A stretch of DNA of 36,318 nucleotides. Source: DASYZQ01 sp035946175 (GTDB lineage Bacteria; Patescibacteriota; Saccharimonadia; Saccharimonadales; UBA4665). The translations under genes were made by a program, and so were the position numbers. Where the stretch lies: contig DASYZQ010000015.1 of assembly GCA_035946175.1 (NCBI GenBank), forward strand, positions 1 through 36,318, written 5' to 3'. Below, in pieces: positions 16,243 through 22,818 of the stretch; positions within the stretch are counted from its first letter, which is position 1, and each line of letters opens with the position of its first letter. Below the pieces are notes generated by a model. That model did no database searches. It saw nothing but the letters and a program-made list of their open reading frames with translations, and had not been told where the DNA came from.

Positions 16243-16271
16243 TTGACCGCTATTCACTTCCCGCATATAAT
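16243..16271 (+). promoter_or_regulatory. consensus-like promoter of anchored glycosidase-like gene
   Basis: TTGACC (16243-16248), a 17-nt spacer and TATAAT (16266-16271) form one of the strongest promoters in the window. Unlike its neighbours it leaves a leader of about 50 nt. That leader contains TGAGCGT and ACGCTCA, which can form a 7-bp hairpin before the ATG. Confidence 0.65.
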
Positions 16272-16326
16272 GACAACCAAGATCGCGTGAGCGTGTTTCT
16301 AAGATAAATTACGCTCAATAGAACGA

Positions 16327-17289
16327 ATGAAAGACATCAATAAAGAATCCACGATACAGCGCCCCGCGGATAACTTCAACAAGTTGGGGATTATTATCGT
16401 ATTGTTGCTGTTTGGCGCCATCGGCACTTACCTGCTCGTTAACTCACACGCCTCAACCCCTGCGGTTTCCCTGCAAGCGACCAGCGGCAACTTGAGTGGT
16501 AACGCTACGGTAGTGAATAATCAAGGCGCCTCGAACGGTAAAGCAGTACGATTTGGTAATGGTTCAAACGCACAGATCCACTGGCTGATTGCGATAAGTG
16601 CAGCGCAGAACTTGGTCAACAGTGGCGGCAGCACCGGAGCAAACTTTATACAATCAATCAACAGCTCCAGCACCTACGAAATCGAACCTCAAAACTCTAC
16701 GAGCTCCGACCCGCTACCTAATGCCACCCATGTCATGACCTTCCAAAGCTATCAGGATATGCAAACAGCCTTTGCCAGTAGCCATGTCCCGAGCAATGTC
16801 CAGATTATCCTTTACGACAACGAGGCCTGGACAGGGACCCCTGCGGTTGAGCAAATGCAACCCTTTACTTATGTGCCCCAGGCTGAGCAGCTAGCACACG
16901 CGAAGGGCAAATTGTTCATGAACAGTCCGGCAGCAGATCTAACATCAGTGCTTGACCCTTCCGCGTCGGACAACTACACCGGCTATCTACAGGAAAAATT
17001 AGCGACATTGTCACAGTATACTGATATTTTCGAAATCCAGGCCCAGAATGAACCGACAGTCGCCGGGTTCCAATCATTTGCCACGCAAGCTGTTGCTGAG
17101 GCCCGAACAGCTAATCCCCACGCCCTTGTCCTGCTCGGCATTACGGCTAAACAAAATGGCCCGTCACCGCAGAATCTCATTAACGAGGTTACCGCCACAA
17201 AATCTATCACTGATGGCTATTGGCTCAATATTCCCGGTGGTGACGTTAGCGTCGCTTTACCGCTACTGGCGGCATGGCCAAGCATGTAA
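16327..17289 (+). CDS. membrane-anchored glycoside-hydrolase-like surface protein
   Basis: The 320-residue protein has a short basic N-terminus, one membrane anchor (about 20-41) and an exported body. The first external segment (about 45-80, SLQATSGNLSGNATVV...GKAVRFG) looks like a short beta-rich carbohydrate-binding-type motif. Residues 85-315 alternate strands and helices in a TIM-barrel-like way. They include IFEIQAQNEPT, where NEP resembles the Asn-Glu-Pro acid/base motif of clan A glycoside hydrolases. A second catalytic Glu is not certain, so activity is unproven. No Shine-Dalgarno is evident. A hairpin terminator follows. Confidence 0.65.
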   Translation: MKDINKESTIQRPADNFNKLGIIIVLLLFGAIGTYLLVNSHASTPAVSLQATSGNLSGNATVVNNQGASNGKAVRFGNGSNAQIHWLIAISAAQNLVNSGGSTGANFIQSINSSSTYEIEPQNSTSSDPLPNATHVMTFQSYQDMQTAFASSHVPSNVQIILYDNEAWTGTPAVEQMQPFTYVPQAEQLAHAKGKLFMNSPAADLTSVLDPSASDNYTGYLQEKLATLSQYTDIFEIQAQNEPTVAGFQSFATQAVAEARTANPHALVLLGITAKQNGPSPQNLINEVTATKSITDGYWLNIPGGDVSVALPLLAAWPSM

Positions 17290-17354
17290 TAGCTGCTGCT
17301 GGCTTTCTATCCAGTGTGACGTACGAACCTGGGGATGCAATTTGCCAATAAAAA

Positions 17355-17387
17355 ACCTCCTTTTTCGAGGAGGTCTTTTATTGTTTT
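17355..17387. terminator. bidirectional intrinsic terminator
   Basis: ACCTCC and GGAGGT form a stem around an 8-nt loop. On the plus strand CTTTTATTGTTTT follows, and on the minus strand TTTTTTATTGG follows, so it can stop transcripts from either side. Confidence 0.7.
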
Positions 17388-17400
17388 AGAGCGGTCAGTC
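17386..17400. repeat. direct repeat box A, left copy
   Basis: TTAGAGCGGTCAGTC is repeated exactly at 19725-19739. Both copies lie directly beside a hairpin terminator and are followed by CGCTTATCC within 32-49 nt. Confidence 0.5.
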
Positions 17401-17576
17401 AATGCTCAATTCAATATGACTATAGCACATTCGCCAGGCTATGGCTAGCCGCTTATCCGACGAGTATGTACTCAGAACACGCTAACAGATAAGGGGTGAC
17501 TTCTCTGTTATAGTTTTATCCACAACTAGATATATTATACAACGATGAGTACATGATCTGATCTGTTATTCTGTAC

Positions 17577-17604
17577 TTGACGCCATGTATTGTTAGAGTA
17601 TAAT
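17577..17604 (+). promoter_or_regulatory. promoter of transposase (leaderless type)
   Basis: TTGACG (17577-17582), 16 nt and TATAAT (17599-17604) end 7 nt before the ATG at 17612. Confidence 0.65.
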
Positions 17605-17611
17605 TGGAAGT

Positions 17612-18469
17612 ATGAGATACACGCTAAAACAAATGCAGTCTGAGTTCCCAAACGACGATGTTTGCTTACAACTCATCTTCGATAGTCGTTACGGCGCGCT
17701 GAAGGCTTGCCCGAAGTGTGGCGTGGTCAATGTTAAGTTTTATCGTGTTAAGAAGCGCATGGCTTACGAGTGTAAGGAATGTAGACATCAGATTTACCCT
17801 CTCGCTGGCACTATCTTTGAAAAGTCTACGACACCACTGACTGACTGGTTCTATGCAATGTATCTGTTTTCTGTCAGCAAGAATGGTGTTAGTGCCAAAG
17901 AGATAGAGCGTCATGTCGGCGTTTCATATAAGACAGCACATCGTATGGCCAAGTTAATACGGGTTGCTATGAATGAGAGCGGCAAGCTTGGTTTTTTAGG
18001 AGCGCCGGTACAGGCCGATGAAGTATATATAGGCGGCCGTCGAAAACAATCTGAAAAACACGACAATAAGACACCTCTACTAGCAGCACTTGAAGTTGGC
18101 GGTCATGTCCGCACGAAAGTAGTGAGTACTGCGTCTAGCGCCACAGTCTTGCCTTTCCTATATGAAACCCTATACGAGGGCACAACCCTACATACTGACG
18201 AAAGTAAGATTTACCATAACAAAGAGCTAGAGCAGCGGTTCAACCACGCTTCTGTCCGTCATATTGCCCAAGAGTGGAGTAGGGATGGTGTCACTACTAA
18301 CCACGTCGAGTCATTCTTTTCTCAGTTCAAGAACTCACTGCGCGGTACATATCACGCTGTATCACCACGCTATCTGAACTTTTATGCCTCAGAATTTACG
18401 TTTAGGTATAATCACCGGACTGAGCCTATTTTCGCACTGCTTTTGGCAAAGGCTGCGAAGCAGCTTTGA
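17612..18469 (+). CDS. IS1595-family (ISXO2-like) transposase
   Basis: The 285-residue protein has the IS1595 layout. An N-terminal zinc ribbon comprises CPKC and CKEC (about 33-60). An HTH follows (AKEIERHVGVSYKTAHRM). The DDE catalytic domain contains QADEVYIGGRRK, LHTDESKIY and NHVESFFSQFKNSLRGTY, supplying the acidic residues, and RYNHR lies near the end. It appears full length and intact. I could not find terminal inverted repeats at its immediate borders, so it may be a solitary passenger of a larger insert or an element with decayed ends. Base composition is more AT-rich than the neighbouring core genes. Confidence 0.9.
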   Translation: MRYTLKQMQSEFPNDDVCLQLIFDSRYGALKACPKCGVVNVKFYRVKKRMAYECKECRHQIYPLAGTIFEKSTTPLTDWFYAMYLFSVSKNGVSAKEIERHVGVSYKTAHRMAKLIRVAMNESGKLGFLGAPVQADEVYIGGRRKQSEKHDNKTPLLAALEVGGHVRTKVVSTASSATVLPFLYETLYEGTTLHTDESKIYHNKELEQRFNHASVRHIAQEWSRDGVTTNHVESFFSQFKNSLRGTYHAVSPRYLNFYASEFTFRYNHRTEPIFALLLAKAAKQL

Positions 18470-18525
18470 TGATTTGTAGGAACTTCTTCTTGCTCACAAT
18501 TTCCATTATAAGCCTTAGAAAAATA

Positions 18526-18591
18526 ATGATGTATAAGACTTATACAAAGTTCTTGTATGATGTATAAGAATCCTGTAAAGTTATACATCAT
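18526..18591. promoter_or_regulatory. operator cluster at the fic start
   Basis: Four GTATAA/TTATAC half-sites occur in 66 bp. GTATAAG-A-CTTATAC is a 7-bp palindrome (18531-18545), and ATGATGTATAA (18557-18567) pairs with TTATACATCAT (18581-18591) as an 11-bp inverted repeat that covers the start codon. The Fic protein carries its own winged HTH, so autoregulation is likely. Confidence 0.55.
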
Positions 18592-19678
18592 GACTACTAT
18601 ACAATATGGCAATCCACCACATTTGCCGATTAAGCTAGAACCGACCACCTATTACCGCCAACTAGAGTCTGCTTCATACGCTTTAGGTAAGCTACAAATT
18701 GCTCATGGCAAATTAACAAATTCAGATCACTTAATTAAACCCCTACTAACAAGAGAGGCTTCTTTGAGTTCTAAAATCGAAGGAACCATCACGGATTCTA
18801 AAGACGTCTATGTATTAGACGCGACCGGTAAGGCTCCTAAACAAGACACACCTGTGGTCGCAAATTATAGAGAGGCACTAAAACTGGGTATTCAGTTAAA
18901 TAGAGACGGTAAGGTCACTAATAATACTATTCGTCAACTCCATGAAGTACTACTCAGAAACACTGACCATAAAGGTGAGCTTGGTAGATACAGGACGATT
19001 GACGCCTGGATCGGCGATAATGAATCTACCCCCATTGACGAGGCTATATATGTGACGGCTCATCCTGCACAGGTCAACTCAAGAATGGATAATCTACTTG
19101 ATTACATAAATGATTATGATGAATCGCCACTAGTTAAAGTTGCCGTGTTTCATTATATGTTTGAAGCAATTCACCCCTTCGAAGATGGTAACGGAAGAAT
19201 CGGAAGGATGTTAATGCCCTCTCTGCTAAATCACGTTGGTCTGCTAACACAACCTGTTTTATATACAAGCCAATATTTTGAAAAGAATAAATCACTTTAT
19301 AGAGATAAACTGAGAGAGGTTGATAATACGAAAGACTTGTCTACGTGGGTAATTTTCTTTTTGGAATCAATCGTTAGACAAAGCGATATATCAGTAGACT
19401 TGGTTGATAAAATGTTGGCATTAAATGAAGTGCTTCACGAAAAGTATGCACATAATCAGTCACCAAACATGAGGAGATTAGTAGACTACATATTCGAAAA
19501 TCCTGTATTTGTCATTGGTGAGATAGTGAAGCAATTAGGTGTTACCAGACATACCGTTCAAAGCCTTGTCGATATATTGATAAAAGACGACGTTGTATCA
19601 AGATTTTCTGCCGTTAGGGGCAGAAAAGGAGCAGTTGTTTATTTGTATACTGACTTGCTAGAGTTAATAACTGTTTAG
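18590..19678 (+). CDS. Fic family protein (class II) with C-terminal winged helix
   Basis: Fic proteins usually transfer AMP to a hydroxyl of a target protein. The full motif HPFEDGNGRIGR is present, with the catalytic His near residue 195 and the anion-binding and metal residues intact. The N-terminal SSKIEG matches the S/T-x3-E-G/N inhibitory helix, which makes this a class II, self-inhibited enzyme. An N-terminal Fic_N-like segment and a C-terminal winged-HTH domain (about 290-362) complete the usual 360-residue architecture. The frame is open from 18557, but the ATG at 18590 lies at the end of the operator and gives the normal N-terminus. Its AT-rich composition and the adjacent transposase suggest horizontal acquisition. 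The target is unknown. Confidence 0.88.
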   Translation: MTTIQYGNPPHLPIKLEPTTYYRQLESASYALGKLQIAHGKLTNSDHLIKPLLTREASLSSKIEGTITDSKDVYVLDATGKAPKQDTPVVANYREALKLGIQLNRDGKVTNNTIRQLHEVLLRNTDHKGELGRYRTIDAWIGDNESTPIDEAIYVTAHPAQVNSRMDNLLDYINDYDESPLVKVAVFHYMFEAIHPFEDGNGRIGRMLMPSLLNHVGLLTQPVLYTSQYFEKNKSLYRDKLREVDNTKDLSTWVIFFLESIVRQSDISVDLVDKMLALNEVLHEKYAHNQSPNMRRLVDYIFENPVFVIGEIVKQLGVTRHTVQSLVDILIKDDVVSRFSAVRGRKGAVVYLYTDLLELITV

Positions 19679-19700
19679 TAATTGCAAAAACATTAATGAA

Positions 19701-19726
19701 AAGACCCTCGACAATTCGAGGGTCTT
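19701..19726. terminator. bidirectional hairpin terminator between fic and the PKD gene
   Basis: AAGACCCTCGA and TCGAGGGTCTT form a perfect 11-bp stem with loop CAAT. The T tract is better on the minus strand (GGGTCTTTTC), so it probably ends the convergent PKD gene as well as fic. Confidence 0.7.
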
Positions 19727-19739
19727 AGAGCGGTCAGTC
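19725..19739. repeat. direct repeat box A, right copy
   Basis: This is an exact second copy of TTAGAGCGGTCAGTC (first at 17386-17400). It is followed after 32 nt by CGCTTATCCACAAGTAT, which includes a perfect TTATCCACA (19775-19783). Confidence 0.5.
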
Positions 19740-19790
19740 TTTTAGCCTACGTGTCTAGACTACACACTCGTCGCTTATCCACAAGTATCT

Positions 19791-21488
19791 TTATTTCTTT
19801 AGCCCGCGCTTCGCTCGACGGTTCATCATGATTCGGTGCAGGCCCGCACCTGTCATGGTGACACCAGAGAACAAACCGGTTACACCACCAGGACCTGTGT
19901 TCGGCAACGCAGCCGGAGTGGGGGTCGTAGGAGTCGGCGTTGGCGTAGGTGTAGGAGTTGGCTGACACTGGCTGGAACCGACTGGAAAAGTTTGGCCTGA
20001 AGGTGATGTACAGGTTGGAGGTGTCGGCACATTGATCTGTACCTGACAACTAGCCGAGGTGACCTGAACCAAGGAGCCATTTGACAGTGTGCCGTTGACA
20101 AGCACATTTGCCGTATATGTACCAGGGGCGTAGGTATGCGGCGCCGAAGCGCTTGTGGCGTTGGTGGTCACTGTAGTGCTACCCTGATTTTGACCAAAGT
20201 TGAATATATAACTGGTTATTGTGGCGTTGGTAGGGGTAGCGGTTGCCTGGAAAGTATAGGGGACATTACCCGCTGAATCAGCAGTACCGGGAGTAGGGCT
20301 AAGCTGGTCACAAACAATCGATGAGGCACCGGGTAGTGGTGGCACATTGATAGGCTGGCTACAAGCCGGAGATGTCTTGGAGATAGGCTGACCGTTCGCC
20401 ATGGCGTTGACCGTCACGCTTGCGGTTGTCTTGGTGCCCGCCGGATACGTAAAGTTGGTACTGGCGGTATCCGCACTGGTTGGTACTGTAGCCTGACCGA
20501 AACCCTGACCGAAGTCAAAGGTGTAACCGGTGATCGTGGCGTTCTGGGCAGCAGCCTGCGCACTTAACGCATACTGGACGTTACCTTCTGAGTCTGGCGT
20601 ACCAGGTGTCAGCGTTAGCAACACACAGGTCAGCGTAACTGGAGCTGGAGGCGGGGTCACCGGAATCTGCTTGCTACACTTCACATCTTGGATGACAACC
20701 GTCTGATCACCCGGCAAACTGACAAATACTTTAACACTTACTGTAGAGGTCTTGGTGAATGTATGAGTCACTACCGTCTTCGGGCTGCTCTCAGTCACGC
20801 TCGGGCTGCCATCGCCGAAGTCGTACTCGACCTTGACGATCTTAGCATTGTTGTCGGCCGAGGCGTCGGTAGTAAAGCTCCACGTGTCGCCAGATACATT
20901 CTGAGCGTCCAGCGCATTACAGCTATAGGTCGGATGGATCACATGGCCACCACCAGGATTCCCACAAGGAGGCATCACTGCAAACTGCATTGCACCCTTA
21001 TCGTCGAATAGTACCAGAACCGGAATACTGTTCACGCCATGTGCAAATGATACCTGGTTGTTACCTTCAAAATAGGTATGCCCACTGATAGTAATGGCAT
21101 GCTCGCCGGGAATCTGCTGACGTCCAATACTCACAGCGCCTGTAGCCACTGTCTGGCCATCAACAACGATCCGCCCATCGCGAAAGTCCTGGCCCATTTC
21201 TGCCTTAGCAACGAACTTGTCGTAGTCACTCGGCTCCAAACCAAAGTGATCATATACGGCCGGTAGATCACCCGGCTTATTCAGCCGGACATTTTTAACA
21301 AACTCGTTTGATGCTCCAAAACCACCCCGCATAATAGCGTTGGGTGAATTATCGCGTATGGCTTGGGCCGACGTTACGCTATGAGTAGCAAGACCAAGAC
21401 CGGCAGCCAAAGCTACTAGACTTATAACGCCTACGATTTTCATCGCTTTAGGGCCCACCGGTTTCTTGAAAATGGATAGGATCGACAT
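19791..21488 (-). CDS. LPxTG-anchored surface protein with PKD-like repeats
   Basis: The protein (about 565 residues) starts at the ATG at 21488, which has a strong AAGGAGG Shine-Dalgarno 9 nt upstream; the frame itself is open to 21554. A signal peptide (about 15-43) is followed by an unrecognised domain (about 45-200). A PKD-like unit (VEYDFGDGSP) comes next, then two tandem repeats each with TPGT/A-DS-GNV and FDFGQ/FNFGQ. After a Thr-Pro linker comes the sorting signal LPNTG, a hydrophobic stretch and a basic tail (RRAKRGLKK). It should be covalently attached to the cell wall by a sortase and may act in adhesion or host contact. No sortase gene lies in this window. Confidence 0.85.
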   Translation of the reverse strand: MSILSIFKKPVGPKAMKIVGVISLVALAAGLGLATHSVTSAQAIRDNSPNAIMRGGFGASNEFVKNVRLNKPGDLPAVYDHFGLEPSDYDKFVAKAEMGQDFRDGRIVVDGQTVATGAVSIGRQQIPGEHAITISGHTYFEGNNQVSFAHGVNSIPVLVLFDDKGAMQFAVMPPCGNPGGGHVIHPTYSCNALDAQNVSGDTWSFTTDASADNNAKIVKVEYDFGDGSPSVTESSPKTVVTHTFTKTSTVSVKVFVSLPGDQTVVIQDVKCSKQIPVTPPPAPVTLTCVLLTLTPGTPDSEGNVQYALSAQAAAQNATITGYTFDFGQGFGQATVPTSADTASTNFTYPAGTKTTASVTVNAMANGQPISKTSPACSQPINVPPLPGASSIVCDQLSPTPGTADSAGNVPYTFQATATPTNATITSYIFNFGQNQGSTTVTTNATSASAPHTYAPGTYTANVLVNGTLSNGSLVQVTSASCQVQINVPTPPTCTSPSGQTFPVGSSQCQPTPTPTPTPTPTTPTPAALPNTGPGGVTGLFSGVTMTGAGLHRIMMNRRAKRGLKK

Positions 21489-21522
21489 GTGATCACACCT
21501 CCTTAAAGTTTCATCTTGAATA

Positions 21523-21583
21523 TAAAAACGCTTTTTCTGTTGCCTGTAATCCACCTCTTGTTTTAAAGGTAACAGCGTTTTTA
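21523..21583 (-). promoter_or_regulatory. long-range stem in the 5' UTR of the LPNTG gene
   Basis: TAAAAACGC (21523-21531) and GCGTTTTTA (21575-21583) form a perfect 9-bp stem, extended by CTGTT/AACAG with a 5-nt bulge. It encloses about 30 nt holding an ACCT/AGGT pairing. It lies at the predicted 5' end of the transcript, upstream of the strong Shine-Dalgarno. It may stabilise the mRNA or be a cis-regulatory RNA; no known riboswitch is recognised. Confidence 0.4.
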
Positions 21584-21597
21584 TTTTGAATAACCTA

Positions 21598-21625
21598 ATT
21601 CTACCACATGTGTGATAAAAGTCAA
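21598..21625 (-). promoter_or_regulatory. promoter of the LPNTG surface protein gene
   Basis: On the minus strand TTGACT (21625-21620), 16 nt and TAGAAT (21603-21598) predict a leader of about 100 nt, one of the few long leaders here. Confidence 0.55.
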
Positions 21626-21679
21626 CTCTTATGTTCCGCGATTTCCGCCTGACACCAAGGAGTACATTATCTCAACACA

Positions 21680-22696
21680 TTAGACACAAGGCGAAACATA
21701 CTTGAGAAGATCTTGCAGAAACTGATGAGGATTACAAAATTCGGCAAGATGACCTGCATGAGGGATGCTGACAAACGTCTTCTTGGGTGCCTGGATACGC
21801 TCAACATATGCTTTCGCCGTTTGAACAGGTGTGAGAATATCGCTCTCGCCCTGGAAGACAAAGAAAGGAACATCAAATTTGTAGCCTACCTTTTCAAAAT
21901 CAAAGTTCTTCATCTCTACAAAAAGCTGTGCAGCAGAGTAATCCATGCCTTTTTGGACTGCTTTGATGTCGCTCATTTTGTAGTCTGGAGCAAATAGCAG
22001 CGCAGGGAGCATTACGTCATTGATCATGTGCGGCACATCTTTAGTGGCATTAATAGCAAGCTTGTTCATGTTTAGGTACTGCCTATACGTCCATGAAGTC
22101 TTATCTGTGCCCATTGCCACTAGTGAGGAAACACCTTTCTTGTCACCGATCTGCCTGACTGCCTCCATGGTTGCCACATACGATGCTTCTATCCCCCCTG
22201 GGCCATTCTGTTCGGCTCCGACATAGGCACAAAAGAGGTCCGGACGCTGTCGGATCATGAGCAGACCAATAAAACTCCCCACTGAACTACCGAGTAGTAT
22301 GACCTTTTTCACACCAAGATGTTTTCGCACATACTCGACGAGTTCAATACCGTCCTCGGCAAGCTTTTGAAACGATAGAGCGCCCGTCGCTGCTTCGCCA
22401 TTTCTCTTAAATGTTTTACCGGCACCGCGTTGATCCCATTGGGCAATGGTAAAATGCTGTTCCCACTCTCCCAGCCACGAATTAAACGGTGTGTATGGTG
22501 AAGCTGGGCCACCATGTAAAATCACCAATACTGGATTTGACCGATCTTGTCCACGAATAGTAACCCACTGTTCGATGCCGCCAAGCATTACGAATTGTTC
22601 TTCACGAATACCCTTCGGGTCTGCAATAGTGAGCTTCCGTTTATTTCGTCGCTGCATAAGCGGCCGTATAAACATGCCTACGATAGGGTTTGCCAT
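21680..22696 (-). CDS. alpha/beta hydrolase, proline iminopeptidase-like (S33)
   Basis: The 338-residue protein has an N-terminal extension of about 50 residues followed by an alpha/beta-hydrolase core. ILHGGPASPY is the HGGP oxyanion motif of prolyl aminopeptidase relatives, and QWDQRGAGKT follows it. LLGSSVGSF is the nucleophile elbow with the catalytic Ser. The catalytic Asp is probably in GESDILTP and the His in IPHAGHLAEF. Family members release N-terminal proline or hydrolyse other small amides and esters. No signal peptide is clear. AGGA lies 8 nt before the ATG, and a TATAAT occurs about 45 nt upstream (22746-22741). Confidence 0.88.
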   Translation of the reverse strand: MANPIVGMFIRPLMQRRNKRKLTIADPKGIREEQFVMLGGIEQWVTIRGQDRSNPVLVILHGGPASPYTPFNSWLGEWEQHFTIAQWDQRGAGKTFKRNGEAATGALSFQKLAEDGIELVEYVRKHLGVKKVILLGSSVGSFIGLLMIRQRPDLFCAYVGAEQNGPGGIEASYVATMEAVRQIGDKKGVSSLVAMGTDKTSWTYRQYLNMNKLAINATKDVPHMINDVMLPALLFAPDYKMSDIKAVQKGMDYSAAQLFVEMKNFDFEKVGYKFDVPFFVFQGESDILTPVQTAKAYVERIQAPKKTFVSIPHAGHLAEFCNPHQFLQDLLKYVSPCV

Positions 22697-22818
22697 ATGA
22701 TTAATCCTACTTGTTTATTAAATGTCTGATACAACTATTAATTATACAGGGCCTCCAAGGCATAAACTTACAATAAGATCATGCCCCGCCAACTCCAACG
22801 AAGAAACTAGGGAAAGCA

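Larger units (their letters stand above)
15802..16326. other. intergenic region with tRNA-Glu and a large inverted repeat
   Basis: Apart from tRNA-Glu, no coding frame is convincing. The segment 15915-15981 is closed by ATCTTTGC/GCAAAGAT and contains an inner hairpin around 15950-15969 (GTGG-c-TGC pairing with GCA-CCAC). No intrinsic terminator is obvious after the cytochrome b gene. The right end carries the promoter of the next gene. Confidence 0.4.
17290..17611. other. intergenic spacer: terminator, repeat box A/B, DnaA-like box
   Basis: No gene is seen. In order it holds a bidirectional terminator (17355-17387), the 15-mer TTAGAGCGGTCAGTC (17386-17400), a hairpin, CGCTTATCC (17450-17458), a TAACAGA/TCTGTTA inverted repeat (17483-17510), a perfect DnaA-type 9-mer TTATCCACA (17516-17524) and the transposase promoter. 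Box A and the TTATCC motifs recur in the same orientation near 19725-19784, on the other side of the transposase-Fic insert. Confidence 0.5.

Noticed and set aside
17386..17400. TTAGAGCGGTCAGTC looks like the D-arm of a tRNA
   Set aside because: The bases after it do not form an anticodon or T arm at either copy, so neither is a tRNA or a clear tRNA fragment.
17612..18560. Terminal inverted repeats of the IS1595-type element close to the transposase
   Set aside because: GGGGTGACTTCT upstream has no inverted partner in the 100 bases after the gene, so the ends cannot be defined.
21485..21498. TGTGATCACA near the LPNTG start as a Crp-like site
   Set aside because: There is no 6-nt spacer between half-sites, and the bases are part of the Shine-Dalgarno and start region.
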